From the NCBI RefSeq assembly GCF_947179515.1, contig NC_067472.1, forward strand, positions 201,956,068 through 202,020,067: a stretch of 64,000 bases of DNA, read 5' to 3'. This DNA is from Apodemus sylvaticus. Lineage: Eukaryota > Chordata > Mammalia > Rodentia > Muridae. Every line of letters starts with the position of its first letter. Within the stretch, counting starts at the first letter, position 1. Below are positions 1 to 10,420 of the stretch, in pieces. Both the position numbers and the translations under genes were made by a program. Under the pieces are notes generated by a model that saw only the letters and a list, made by a program, of their open reading frames with translations, was not told where the DNA came from and did no database searches.

Positions 1-368
1 CCCAGGATGAGAGAGAGAGAGACCACTTTACAGTCGAAGTGAGAACAGCAACTCATTTACAAAATGCATTCAAAGGTGACCACTGGGTGGCCATGGTGCT
101 GTGGTCACTGCAGCATCAGGTTGGCACTCTGGGCTACTTAGCTGTGGGGAAGGAGGCCTTCCTGGAGGAGGAGGCATCAGAGCTGGCTTTCCAGCAGAAA
201 TAACAGGATCATAGATGAGGGCAGGCTAGGGGTCAGAGCTACGGGAGGCTGAAGACCCTTCAAGCGGGCGGGAGGGATGAGGCAGGGCAGGGCAGGGACG
301 TCGCACCATCAATGGGCCTAGCTCAACCCAGAAGCCGTCAGTTACGGGACCAGGAGGTGCGGTCTCAC
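1..368 (-). other. Ercc1 intron 7 (partial), nothing else seen
   Basis: Non-coding sequence left of exon 7. It has a short GA run at 8-22 and a GGGCA-rich stretch near 270-300. I see no exon, SINE or motif of note. Confidence 0.7.
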
Positions 369-468
369 CCGCGACAGGAAGTTCTGCTCCAGCTTCTCCA
401 TGAGGAGGTCCGCGGGCTTCTGCTCATACGCCTTGTAGGTCTCCAGGTACCGCCCTGCTTCCTCTGCA
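369..468 (-). CDS. Ercc1: Ercc1 coding exon 7
   Basis: 100 bases, (S)AEEAGRYLETYKAYEQKPAD..LEQNFLSR. The acceptor is TTACCCAG and the donor CGG|GTGAGA, ending in phase 0. This is the last Ercc1 exon visible; the next (beginning VTECL or ATECL in relatives) is not found in bases 1-368. Confidence 0.93.
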
Positions 469-3400
469 CTGGGTAACAAAGCATGCCAGCCAGGGCTACA
501 CCCCAACTCCTGTCCTCACCAGGGAGCCCTGTGGGGTGGCTTCTCACACACTTACTATTTTGGTCATGCTGGGGATGGAATCTAGGATATTGTACATGCT
601 AAACATTCTACCACTGAGCTACGCCCCCAGGCCCTCACTGGGGATTCTAGGTGGGGCTCTACCACTGAGCCACACCCCCAGCCCCCTCACTGGGGGATTC
701 TAGGCAGGGGCTCTACCACTGAGCCTCAGCCCTAGCCCCTCACTGGAACATATCTGGCCTCTGATCTCATTGGGCTAGGCTGGCCTTGAACTCTTGACCA
801 GTCCTGGCCTTAGACTTTACAGGGCTTGGATTATAGGTTTGTGTCACCATGCCTGGCTTAGGAACCACAACCACTACACAGGCTGCCTTGGCTGGTGCAG
901 GGGATGGGGTGGGGGTGGAGAGCTGTGTCTCACCTCCAGGACAGGACCAGGGTGCAGTCAGCTAAGATGCACATCTTAGCCAGCTCCTTAAGAGCCTTCT
1001 GGGGATCTTTCTGGAAGAGAAGAGACCTGGGTGAAAGCAGGGATTTATAGTGCGGAAACCCAACAGCTGAGCTGGGGAGAGAAACTGTTGCTAAAGCCAC
1101 AAGGACCAGAGTTCAGTCCCTAGCATGGATAAAAAGCTGGGTGTGGTGCCCCAGGCCCCCGTGAGAAACCCTGCCAAAAAATAAAAATAAAAAAAGCCTC
1201 CTCACAGTGGCTGTGCAGGGCGCGAAGGCGCCTGAGCACATGATCTGATCCCCAAGATCCACAAGGGAGGGGAACCCAAGAGCTGCCCTGTGACTTCTGA
1301 GTGTATGTGCTCATTTACACACACACTTAAAAAATATTTAAGTCCTTTTTTTGTTTGTTTTGTTTTTTTGTTTGTTTTTTTGTTTTTCGAGACAGGGTTT
1401 CTCTGTGTAGTCCTGGCTGTCCTGGAACTCACTCTGTGGACCAGGCTGGCCTCGAACTCAGAAATCCGCCTGCTTCTGCCTCCCAAGTGCTGGGATTACA
1501 GGCGTGTGCTTTTTAAGTCCTTTAAAACAGCACCAACTAAATAAACCCAGGCATGGCTAGCAGCAGGGTGGAGGTCACAGATTGAAGGCAGGTCCTCACT
1601 CTGTGCAGGGGGACAAGTGCCCCGCTGGAGGACCTGCCAGACACCCCAGAAGAGGGCATCGGACCCCAGGACAGATGGCTGTGAGCCACCGTGGGGTTGC
1701 TGGGACCTGAACTTGCGTCCTCGGGAAGAGCAGGCAGCTCTGAGCCACCTCTCCAGCCCCTGGCTCAAGCCTCATCACTAACACTCAAGAGCCTGGGTCA
1801 GGAGGTTGCCATAAGGCCAAGGCCAGCCTGGGCTACACGCTAAGTTCTGGGCCTCCCTGGGCTGTGTTGTGAGACTTTGTCTTAAAAACATAAACAAATG
1901 AACAAAAAGTAAAGTATGGTGACCTGGGCAGCAAGCATGAAGAAACTGTAGATCTGACATGCCAGACTGTGGTGAAGAACAAAGTATAACATTTAGGGAA
2001 AGGGGCATGAGGCATGCTTTTACTTTAAACCTAGCACAGGCTAGGCGGGGCTCTCCCACTGAGCCAAGCCCCAGCCCCTCACTGGGGGATTCTAGGTGGG
2101 GCTCTCCCACTGAACCACGCCCCCAGCCCCTCACTGGGGGATTCTAGGCGGGGCTCTCCCACTGAGCCACGCCCCAGCCCCTCACTGAGGGTTCTAGAGC
2201 TGAGCTAGGAATCCTATTTCTTTTGAGTCCGAGTCTCACTCTAGCCCAGGCTGTCTGAGGAACTCCTGACTCTTGCCTGAGCCTCCAGAGTCCTGGGATC
2301 AGCTGGCAGGAACACAGCACCCTGTCTGGCTCTAGACAATGTTTCCCTCCCACCTCCCAGCCCACGGAGGCTTTCCGAGAGACCTGGGCAATTTTATCGT
2401 CAGGGAAAATCCGTTCCCCATTGAGGTCCTAAGCCTCTTAGCCCTGCTTACCACATCCACTTGGACCAGGAGCACACGAAGGGCGAAGTTCTTCCCCAGG
2501 CTCTGCAGTCGTTCATGGATGTAGTCTGGATGGAGGTTGTGGTAGCGGAGGCTAGTGAAGACAGGGAAGGGCACAGGAGCAAACTTTAACAATACTGTGA
2601 ACTAAACCTAGTGCATGCTAGGCAGAGGCTCTCCCACTGAGCCACGCCTCCAGCCCTTCTGGGGGACTCTAGGCGGGGCTCTACCACTGAGCCCTTGAGT
2701 GTCTCAATGTCCCCGAGGCTCCAGATATCCTTATGTACCTTACTGGCATCCAGAGGATGGGACCCATTAGCACAGCAAAGGGGACAACCTTGCCAGAGGT
2801 CCAGGGAAGACAACTGACTGGGATGGACTTCTACGAAACAGCAGTCAGCTGTAGCATTCGGGGACCCTGGACACTTGGCTTCCTCCCTCAAATCAGGGTC
2901 CAGCCCTTCACCTCAGACCTAGAAATACAGACCCAGGATCCCTCCCTCACATACAGAAGTCTAGGCCCCAGCTTCCATTCCTCAGATCCAGGTCCAGTCC
3001 CAGCTACTCTTGCTCTGGGTAATTGTAGGCTACAACCAGTTCTTCAACACAGAGCCGTGCATAGTTCCAGGGCACTGAACCCCGCTTTCCCCACTCAATG
3101 CTCAAAATGACACAATAGTGAGGCGCAATCTCCCCCTTCAAGGCGCCTGGAGCTCACCTGAGGAACAGGGCGCAGGTGCTCTGGCCCAGCACGTAATCTG
3201 GAATCACCTCACCGAATTCCCAGGGCACATTGCGTACAAACTTCAACACGGGGTTGCCCCTCTGCAAGGGAGGAAGGCAGAAGCCTCTAATGGGGGTGAC
3301 CCTGGACTACGGTGAGGGCTAGGTCCTCCCCTACCTCCCCCCCGCCCTAGGCCCCGCCAGCTTCCAGGGTCTTTCCCAGATGCTCTTCCCACACTCCTCA

Positions 3401-5502
3401 GCCTGGAGTCTGAATGTTAGCTCTCTGTGCCCAGGGCCTGGCCCACAGTTCTCCCCACTCCCTTTTAGCTTCAATCCATCCTCGTGCCCCTCCCAGGCAG
3501 GTCCCACTCAGCGCCCCAGGCCACTGTGTGCTCTCCCGGGTGACTCAGTGGCTCCTATTTGGCCCAGAACAGACTCAGGGGACCCGTGCTCAGAATCCAG
3601 CAATAGGATTTTCTGCCCCACCCCCACCTCCACAGCAGGGAGGGCTCAGGGTTCACCAATAGCCAGGGTCCAAGCCTGGGTAATAATTCTACCGCAACCC
3701 AAAAGGACCGAGTTCAAAAGCTTCCCTGCGCCATGGGCATTCCCAGAGGGCTGGAGGGCGGGAGCTGCAAGCTACGCCCCTCCCCATGCCACGACACCCT
3801 AGGCATGAACAGGGGACTTAATGCATAGAGAACGGAAGGAATGAATGCACAGCGTAAGTCATTCAAGCTGCCACAGACATCAAAGTCTTTCATTACAGAG
3901 CTGGGTGGGAGGCTGGGCATGGTAGCGCATGCCTTTAGTCGGAGGCTGAGATAGGTAAGGTCTCTGAGATTGAGGCCAGCCTGGGCTACATAGCTTGGGC
4001 AGCCTTTCAGTGACTACAGGTTCTCCCTATAGGTTCTGAGGAGATGAACAGACCTGGGGACACGAGTCAAGCTGGCCAAACAGAGTGACAGCCCTAGCAG
4101 GAAGGGCTGGGGTGCCCTGAACCCACACGCTCATCAACAACTGCATGAATGGTGGGGTATCTGTAGGAATGGATGGATGGATGGATGTGTATATAAATGA
4201 ATGAATGCAGAAATTAATGAAGTGGTGAACGCATGAGGAAGGGTGAATAAATGGACCGTGGGAATCCTGGCCCTCCTCCCACCACTCCCACCACTGATCC
4301 CTGGACGGGTTTCCCATCAGAGCCCCGGCACCCATCGCCCGCTCTCACCTGCCGTGGGCTCACGATGATGCTGCTGGATTTTGCTCCAGTTTTCAGGGGC
4401 TGGCTGGGGTTCTCTGCTGTTGCGGGTTCAGAGCCTGTGGGCAGCATGGCCCCAGCCCCTCCTGGAGGCTGGGCGATCGCATACTCAGCGTAAGTCTGCT
4501 GGATCTGCGGTGCCGCTTGGGCTGAGGTTGCAGGGGTGGCAGGGTTCCGCGACAATTTGAATAGGGGCTTGGCCTGTGGAGAGAAGGGAGGGGTGGGGTG
4601 GGGAAGGAACGCTGGAGTCCCCCCTTCCTTCAGATGCTTCCCGGGGCTAAGAACAAGGGCTGGGTCCAGGGCTCGGTTGGTAAAGTGTGTGTCTGAGCAT
4701 GCCCAGAGCCCTGAGTGAGCCAGGCACAGTGGTGTACACCTGCCATCCCAGCACGCAGGAGGCGGAGGTGCGATGCTCTGGGCTGTCCCTGCATCCCTGT
4801 CTGGTCGCGCAGCTCCTGTGCATGCAGCACCCCTGCCTCCATCTGCCGCAGCTCCTTGGTTGGCTCACCTCAGAGCCTCTTTCTTTTTTCTTACGATTTA
4901 CTTATTTTTATTTATGTATATGTGTCTGCATGTGTATGCCATATGTGTGCAGGTGCGTGTGCCCACAGAAGCCGGGAGTTAGTGTTGGATCCCTGGGGCT
5001 GGACATATATAGGTCATTGATTGTGAGCTGTCTGACATGGGGGCATGAACCAAATCTGGATCCCCAAGCAACCTTACTGAATGCCTCATCTCTCTCCAGC
5101 CTCCGGGTTCCTTTTTAAAGACTTTAGATCCTTATTTTATTCTTATTGAGTGCTTGGCCTGTGCGTCTCCACAGGCACCAGGTCCGTTCTTGGTTGCCCT
5201 CAGCAGTCAAAAGAGAGCACTGGAGCCCCGGGACGGGAACACAGCCAGTTGCGAGCCACCGTGTGGGTGCTGGGAACTGAACCTGGGTCCTCTGCAAGAG
5301 CACCCAATGCATTTAACTGCTGAGCCATCTCTCTAGGACACCGATTTCTCTTTCTCAAAGCAGAAAAGCTTCCATTTCTAGCCTTTGGTGGTGGCTGCAC
5401 CTTTAATCCTAGCACTTGGGAGGCAGAGAGAGGCAGACCTCTGTGAGTTCCAGAACAGCCAAGGCTACAAAGAGAAATCACGTCTCAAAAAAACCTAGAT
5501 AC

Positions 5503-5543
<41 letters not shown>

Positions 5544-5579
5544 AGATAGATACAGATAGATAGATAGAAGATAGATAGA

Positions 5580-5618
<39 letters not shown>

Positions 5619-7018
5619 TAGATAGATAGACAGACGGAGATGCTCAGAGAGCAGTGTCTGACACCCTGGGCTTGAAGCCTGAACGTTACCAGGTGAGAGA
5701 CCTGACCTCCACACCAATGCCCTGGCAAATACGCCTCCGACCCACAGCACATAAATAAATGTCAAAACAAAATAAAACAGAAAAAGGTCGGATCCAAATT
5801 TGTATCTTGAAAATTCAGAATACTGGTCATACAAAACACACAGCTGAGTTCAGCATGGTGAAACCACCTGGAATGTCCTATCACTGGAGAGACGGAGGCG
5901 GGAGGATTGCTGCAGGTTTTAGGTCATTGGAAGGCTCTTCCAAGAAAGGGGGTGGGGGTGGGGCAGGCAGGATGGCTCAGTGGGTAAAGGGACCTGCCAG
6001 CTTCATGGCCTCAGTTCCATCCCGAGCATCGACACAGAACGAGGATAAAACCGAGCTCTCCACAGGTTCTCTTCCGACCTTCACGGGGGCTCCACGGCAC
6101 CCACAGGCGCACACACATCATAAAGACATGCTTTAGAGGCTAGAAAGAGGGCTTCTCAGTCAAGAGCAATGGCTGCTCTTCAAGAGGATCTGGGTTCAAT
6201 TCCCATGGTGGCTCAACACTCTTTCCAGTTCTAGGGATCCAATGCCTTCTTCTGGTCTCTACAGGTCTACATGCATGTAGTGCGCAGACATATGCACACA
6301 CAAAACATCCACACGCGTAAAATTAAAACAAACAAAAAACAAGGTGGACCATTGCTGTAATCCCAGCACTTAGAAAGTGGAGATGGCCGGGCGGTGGTGG
6401 CGCACGCCTGTAATCCCAGCACTCTGGGAGGCAGAGGCAGGTGGATTTCTGAGTTGGAGGCCAGTCTGGTCTACAGAGTGAGTTCCAGGACAGCCAGGGC
6501 TACACAGAGAAACTTTGTCTCCAAAAACCAAATCGAAAGAAAGAAAGAAAGAAAGGAAGAAGGAAGGAAGGAAGGAAGGAAGGAAGGAAGGAAAGAAAGA
6601 AAGAAAGAGGAGATGGAAGGATCTGGACTCGAGGCCAACCTCAGCTACATATCAATTCCAAAGCTAGCCCAGGAAACACGTGACCCAATCGAAGACCCAG
6701 ACTAAACAAAGGAAAGCCATCACTGGCCATTGCCTAGCCGCCAGCCTCTCTCTTAACCACCCTGTCATGCCATTTTACCAACGGGGAAACTGAGACTTGC
6801 AAAGCACGGCAGGTTATTTTTCCAAAGAAACCCAAGCCTAAACTCACACCGTAGGCCCAGGGAGCCTTTACTGTCCCCTGTACTCCCCAAAGCCCCCAAG
6901 TCCTCGCCCTTACCCCTGCAGAAGGCACCTCGTCTTCCTCCAGAGGGATAACAAACTTCTTCCTCGTGGGTGGTCCTGAGGGCTGTGGCCGACTTTCCTC
7001 GTCCTTCCCAGGGTCCAT
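369..7018 (-). CDS. Ercc1: Ercc1, DNA excision repair protein ERCC-1 (5' two thirds; exons 2-7)
   Basis: ERCC1 is the non-catalytic partner of the XPF (ERCC4) endonuclease. In the nucleus the dimer cuts 5' of lesions in nucleotide excision repair and acts in interstrand crosslink repair. Six coding exons read on the minus strand: 6914-7018, 4349-4573, 3158-3261, 2452-2551, 934-1010 and 369-468. All have GT-AG borders and they join in phase to 237 codons (family length about 297-298). The start is the ATG at 7018, giving MDPGKDEESRPQPSGPPTRK. Recognisable pieces include QTYAEYAIAQPPGGAGA, SIIVSPRQ, RGNPVLKFVRNVPWEFG (the XPA-contact side of the central domain), LRYHNLHPDYIHERLQSLGK and YLETYKAYEQKPADLLMEKL. 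The C-terminal helix-hairpin-helix pair that binds XPF is left of the window. Against remembered mouse protein there are scattered substitutions, for example LVLSWS where I recall LVLAWS. Confidence 0.97.
600..865 (-). mobile_element. B1-dID (B4-type) SINE with 3 tandem ID monomers
   Basis: Reverse-oriented ID-like units (CCACTGAGC..CGCCCCCAG..GGGGATTCTAGG) repeat three times at about 605-745. A decayed reverse B1 follows (CTGGCCTTGAACTC ... TTATAGG ... ACCATGCCTGGC). Lies in Ercc1 intron 6-7. Confidence 0.7.
934..1010 (-). CDS. Ercc1: Ercc1 coding exon 6
   Basis: 77 bases, KDPQKALKELAKMCILADCT then LVLSW plus AG. The acceptor is CTCTTCCAG and the donor GAG|GTGAGA. The Ala-to-Ser change in the LVLSWS strand and the QKA triplet differ from the mouse and human residues I remember. 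Confidence 0.93.
1386..1510 (-). mobile_element. B1 SINE
   Basis: Young reverse-oriented B1: GAGACAGGGTTTCTCTGTGT through GTGCTGGGATTACAGG, with a T-rich (tail) stretch at 1346-1387 on its 3' side. Confidence 0.9.
1665..1765 (-). mobile_element. B2 SINE fragment
   Basis: Reverse B2 landmarks: GTGAGCCACCGTGGGGTTGC, CTGAACTTGCGTCCTC and GAGCCACCTCTCCAGCCCC (tRNA-like promoter end). Confidence 0.75.
2035..2330 (-). mobile_element. B1-dID SINE with about 3 tandem ID monomers
   Basis: About 2.7 copies of the 52-54-base reverse ID unit at 2040-2195, then a diverged reverse B1 (GAGTCTCACTCTAGCCCAGG..CTGGGATCA). A further single unit lies at 2615-2695. Confidence 0.65.
2452..2551 (-). CDS. Ercc1: Ercc1 coding exon 5
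   Basis: 100 bases, (S)LRYHNLHPDYIHERLQSLGK...LLVQVDV. The acceptor is TTCACTAG and the donor GTG|GTAAGC, ending in phase 0. Central-domain beta/alpha core; it lies in the 2.3-2.6 kb interval between SINE copies. Confidence 0.95.
3158..3261 (-). CDS. Ercc1: Ercc1 coding exon 4
   Basis: 104 bases (34 codons plus AG), RGNPVLKFVRNVPWEFGEVI..CALFL. The acceptor is TTGCAG and the donor CAG|GTGAGC. The trailing AG joins the first C of the next exon to make Ser. This is the start of the nuclease-like central domain that contacts XPA and single-stranded DNA. Confidence 0.95.
3905..4010 (+). mobile_element. B1 SINE
   Basis: GGCTGGGCATGGTAGCGCAT ... TTGAGGCCAGCCTGGGCTAC, a diverged plus-strand B1 in Ercc1 intron 3. 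Confidence 0.75.
4349..4573 (-). CDS. Ercc1: Ercc1 coding exon 3
   Basis: 75 codons, AKPLFKLSRNPATPATSAQ...SIIVSPRQ. The acceptor is CTCCACAG and the donor CAG|GTGAGA, phase 0 at both ends. Relative to the mouse protein as I remember it, it has an extra IQ before QTYAEYAIAQ and several substitutions. This is the fast-evolving linker before the central domain. Confidence 0.95.
4880..5340 (-). mobile_element. B3/B2-type SINE fragments
   Basis: 4880-5105 shows decayed reverse B3-like sequence (TTATGTATATGTGTCTGCAT, GTGCCCACAGAAG, TTGTGAGCTGTCTGACATGG). 5205-5337 is a clearer reverse B2 (TGCGAGCCACCGTGTGGGTG, CTGAGCCATCTCTCT). Both lie in Ercc1 intron 2. Confidence 0.65.
5379..5495 (+). mobile_element. 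B1 SINE followed by GATA repeat
   Basis: Plus-strand B1 (GGTGGTGGCTGCACCTTTAA ... GGCTACAAAGAGAAA) whose A-rich tail runs into the tetranucleotide tract. Confidence 0.8.
5504..5635. repeat. (GATA)n/(GACA)n microsatellite
   Basis: Roughly 130 bases of AGAT/GATA units with an internal GACA block at 5598-5620. Its reverse-frame translations are the repetitive YLSI peptides and are not genes. Confidence 0.95.
5962..6335 (+). mobile_element. Two B2 SINEs
   Basis: 5962-6130 (GGATGGCTCAGTGGGTAAAG) and 6143-6335 (AATGGCTGCTCTTCAAGAGG, CTGGGTTCAATTCCCATGGT), both in plus orientation in Ercc1 intron 2. Confidence 0.75.
6384..6612 (+). mobile_element. Young B1 SINE with GAAA/GGAA tail
   Basis: Full-length B1 from GCCGGGCGGTGGTGGCGCAC to its A-rich tail at about 6520-6532, continuing as (GAAA)n(GGAA)n(GAAA)n at 6533-6612. 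Confidence 0.93.
6914..7018 (-). CDS. Ercc1: Ercc1 coding exon 2 (start codon)
   Basis: 35 codons from the initiator ATG to ...LEEDEVPSAG. The donor is GGG|GTAAGG and the acceptor lies after base 7026 (CTTTCAG), so the exon begins at 7025 with seven untranslated bases. The junction is phase 0. It encodes the unstructured N-terminus with the basic KKFVIP stretch. Confidence 0.95.
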
Positions 7019-7288
7019 CTGGAGCCTGAAAGGCGTGGCGACATTGGCGTTGGCATTTCCATTTTCCAGGAGAAGCCTGGCTCACAGCGGTATCCCCGCA
7101 AAAGGTTGCTCGGTCGATAGCGTTAGGTTCCAGAAAAGCAACCCGTGGGCCCGCCCCTTTCCTCATTCTCACTCCGGATTGGTCTACGGGCCTTATAGGC
7201 CCGCCTACCTCTCTATTACTTCCCCGCTGCCAGAGGCACACCTGGCTGGGTTCACCCCGCCCCGTCTCGGCCTAGTCTCAGCTCCGCA

Positions 7289-7316
7289 ATGATTGGCTTC
7301 TTCCTCTGCCAATCAT
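7289..7316. promoter_or_regulatory. Inverted pair of CCAAT boxes in Ercc1 intron 1
   Basis: A perfect 9-base inverted repeat, ATGATTGGC at 7289-7297 and GCCAATCAT at 7308-7316, has a 10-base pyrimidine spacer. Each arm is a consensus NF-Y box. It sits about 70 bases downstream of the exon 1 donor, inside the promoter CpG region. Confidence 0.55.
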
Positions 7317-7386
7317 CACTCCCATCCACCTTCCACCCTGCCCCTCTCGGCCCTATCTCTAGGTCTAAGCACTGGGAAAAACTCAC

Positions 7387-7500
7387 CTGCTTTTTCCTGA
7401 TGCCTAGAAGAAAATACCACGGGGACAATAGAGGTGCTACAACGCCAGCACCGCCAGCACGGCCAGCGCGGCCAGCCCGACCCCTGACTAGACTCACTTC
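7387..7500 (-). other. Ercc1: Ercc1 non-coding exon 1 (5' boundary approximate)
   Basis: A near-consensus donor CAG|GTGAGT sits on the minus strand at 7387/7386. It is 361 bases upstream of the exon 2 acceptor and no start codon is needed. The GC-rich stretch 7440-7485 carries imperfect 9-base GCCAGCxCx repeats, giving a 5'UTR rich in CTGGC. The transcription start is inferred, not seen. Confidence 0.6.
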
Positions 7501-7575
7501 CGGCCGCTCTGGCCCCCCGCTCGTCTCGCTGCTCCCCCAGGGAAGGTAGAGCGGAGCGCTCTATTCGCACTACTC
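7480..7575 (-). promoter_or_regulatory. Ercc1: Ercc1 promoter, CpG-rich, ETS site
   Basis: GC-rich, TATA-less sequence just upstream of exon 1. CACTTCCGG at 7495-7503 reads CCGGAAGTG on the gene strand, a consensus ETS/GABP site typical of housekeeping repair-gene promoters. Confidence 0.55.
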
Positions 7576-8700
7576 TCTATGGTCCTGGAGGACTGTGGTG
7601 GTTTGGGGCGGATGGAAGCGTGTGAATCTTTGTACCTGGGAGACTTTGACTTTAAGTTGTACTGTTCCGAGGCCCTCTTGAGCACTTCCCAGACTCCAGA
7701 CCGGGCTCAGTGATGATCAAAGGAGGTGGGGGAGGGGAAGCGAGGGAGGAGGAAGGCGAGACCTCAGAGGACGCCTCCCCTGTAAGCGTGGGCGGACTCA
7801 GCCCACTGACACTGACTCACTCGTTCTCAGCCATGCCCCACTTGCATCCCAAGCAGGCATTGCTACTGACAGCTGTGACTTCTTCAGGGCTTGGAGTCCG
7901 GTGGGACAGTCAGACACGTTGCTCCCGGACAGGGGCAACCCTGAGCGGGGAGGGCGGGAAGGGAGAGCCAGAGGACGCCGAGACCGGGTTAGGGGAGCCC
8001 CCGGCACAGCCAGGGTGTCGGAACGGGCTTGCGGAAGGAAGGAAGGGGCACCTGTGCTCGGGGACCTGGCCTTATGGGTGACTTAGAATTACTCATTTCC
8101 TGGAAGGACAGTTTCACCCCGTTCCAGCTAGTCGTTCCGTGATTGCTAAGGAAATAGAGCATCGCTTTGTGAGTTTAATGGTCTGATATATATTTCGTGT
8201 TCTTGCTCATTTCCTTTGCCCATTTCTTTTTCAGTGATTGGCTCATATCCTTTGCCCATTTTTTTTCCGAAATGAGCAATTCAACAGCTTTTAAAATTAA
8301 AAAGGGGAGGAAAGGAGACGAGCATCTCTCCATCACCGCCCCTTTATTGGAGTGACGCTTACGGGTTGGAGCTGTTAGTCACTTCCATAGGTTGCAAAGC
8401 TTTCCTTCGGTTTAGACTTTTAAAATTCTCCAGGTTTTGCCTGCATTTACCAACGTGTTCTCCATTTTCCTTTGGACTTCTGTATTGAGAGAGGACATGC
8501 CCTAAGGTCATAACATGCAATCCCTCTATGTCTTCTTTTAATGGTGTCCTAGTTGTGAGGTGTGTGCATGCTTACAACAGGTGTGTATAAGGCTGTACAA
8601 GCGCGTGCCTATGCTGAGAATTCTAGGCAGAGACACTACCACTGAGCCGTGGCCAGGGGCCTTTGGAACTATGATACACAACAGAACTATTAATAGTTAA
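7576..8700. other. Intergenic stretch upstream of Ercc1, mostly unique
   Basis: No gene supported. It contains an AP-1 match TGACTCA near 7815 and a 28-base near-perfect direct repeat at 8205-8232 and 8241-8268 (both with CTTTGCCCATT). A single degraded ID-like unit lies at about 8612-8662. Confidence 0.6.
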
Positions 8701-8702
8701 TA

Positions 8703-8850
8703 GCCAGGCGAGATGGCTCACACATTTAATCCCAGCACTCAGGAGGCAGAGTCAGGCGGATCTCTGTGAGTTCGAGCCCAGCCTGACCTACAGAATGAGT
8801 TCCAGGTCAGCCAGAGCTACAAAATGTGACCCTGACTCAAAATTAGTTAG
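8703..8850 (+). mobile_element. B1 SINE
   Basis: GCCAGGCGAGATGGCTCACA ... CAGCCAGAGCTACAAAATG, an older plus-strand B1 between Ercc1 and Fosb. Confidence 0.85.
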
Positions 8851-9366
8851 TTAATTAAGTTTAATAGTAAGTAACCCTCGATCCTAGGAAGGAAAATTAG
8901 CAGGAGTCAGCTTTCCCAGCATAGGCCTGGCCTCCAGAGGGCGCGCCGGAACCGTGTGTCCTGTGACAGAGGTGCTGAAACCGAACCTTTGAGAGGCAAG
9001 TCCCCGCTGCAAGCCTTCGTTTCTGGAATCATTCTCTGAGGTTAAAGGGTAAGACAGCAGTGCGTGGGGGCAACCACCAGCACGCATGTAAACCCAGCAC
9101 CGAGAACGCTGAGGACAAGGTCCAAATTGGCTTGTATCCTGCTTAGTGACCTCCAGCCCAATCTGTGCCTCAAAGCAAGACCCCCAACAAAACAAACCAA
9201 CAAAAACCAAAATCTCTGGACATATTGGTGTCAACCGCAAGACTGGAGAAGCAGAATCAGGGGGTCTCTGTGAGATCAAGGGCGGCCTGGTCTAGAATGA
9301 GTTCCATTTCTGCCAGGGACACATAGGGAGACCCTCCCACTACCCCCTCCCTATGAAAAAAGAACG

Positions 9367-9548
9367 AGGGACTGGAGAAATGGCTGGGCAGTTAAGAGAA
9401 CTGACTGCCCCTGCTGAGGACTCGATTCCCAGCACTCACAACCATCTGTGTGACTCCAGGTCTAGGGGATCTGACGCCTCAGGTACCCGGGGCACAAAAC
9501 ACTCATATACATAAAACAAAATGGAATCACATGCCATTTAAAAAATAA
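9367..9548 (+). mobile_element. B2 SINE
   Basis: GACTGGAGAAATGGCTGGGC, CGATTCCCAGCACTCACAAC, and an A-rich tail ending in AAATAAAG. Older B1-like debris fills 9080-9340. Confidence 0.8.
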
Positions 9549-9559
9549 AGTACAAGGAC

Positions 9560-10420
9560 ATGTGTCTCCGAATCTCTGAAACGTCTGGGATGCCCAATCA
9601 AGTGAATCCTAACTCAATTTCTCCCACACGGCAAAGGAGTCCCGTCTTGAGCCTGCAACTCTCGGCTACACCGCCAGGGGCCGCCGGCGCCCCGCTGTTA
9701 CCGGATTCTCGGACGGGTTGGGAAGGACCCGCGGCCTGCTCGGGACCCAGCCTGAAGGCGGCGAGCATCCCTACCGCAGCCAACCTGTGTCCCCGACCGC
9801 CCATGGCTAACTTTGAGTCGTTTGCATTAGTCAAGGGCGGGAAAAGTTCCTCCTAGTTCTTCAGCATCCCCAAGTTTGCTTTCTGTTCAATTTCTGCACC
9901 GAGCCTTGCATATCCAGGTCCAGGTCCTCCCACTCTTCGGGGCTCTGAGTTCAAATGATCCCACTTTCCTCACTCAGCATCCCGGTCAAGCTCCCCTCCT
10001 GCGCCTCTTCCTCCTGTAGCAACTAGGGGTCCCCTCTGCGCTCCAGAAGGGATGGAGAATTGGGGCTTGGACAAAAAAGGAGCTGGGCAGCTGGAGACCC
10101 TCAAGGGTTCGGCCTGCTGCGGCGAGGGTGGGGAATCGCAGTGACCAGGCCGGCGTCCCCACCCGCCTCTAAACTTAGCCGCGGTGACGGCGATCGCGGC
10201 GGGCCGGGGACACAGGGGGCCCGAGCGGAGAGGGGGGCTGGCTCGCCTCGGCTCTGAGAGCCTCTATTTATAGCGCCCGGAGCCCGAAATAGCGTGGAGC
10301 AGAGCGGCCTGGATGACGCGGGAGCCGCCCGGGGCTGACTCACCCGGCCCGGAGGGGAGGCCCCCGGATGGGGGGACAGTGGGGCACACCGGACCCGACC
10401 CCCGCGCCTTCACGGACAGC
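9560..10420. promoter_or_regulatory. CpG-rich unique island A (candidate enhancer)
   Basis: GC- and CpG-rich, SINE-free sequence in a SINE-dense neighbourhood. It includes MEF2 consensus CTATTTATAG (10264-10273), the 17-mer CGGAGCCCGAAATAGCG (10278-10294), CRE-like ATGACGCG near 10313, and AP-1 TGACTCA (10336-10342). Its left part holds copy A of the 146-bp duplication. No splice-linked coding exon was recognised. Role inferred from motif content only. Confidence 0.5.
10008..10153. repeat. 146-bp unique duplication, copy A
   Basis: Starts TTCCTCCTGTAGCAACTAGG and ends CAGTGACCAGGCCGG. Aligns without gaps to 12272-12417 with 13 mismatches counted by eye (about 91 percent). Copy A keeps more CpG and lies in a CpG-rich island. 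Confidence 0.9.

Noticed and set aside
5478..5834. Minus-strand frames with YLSIYLSI repeats
   Set aside because: Product of the GATA/GACA microsatellite read in reverse.
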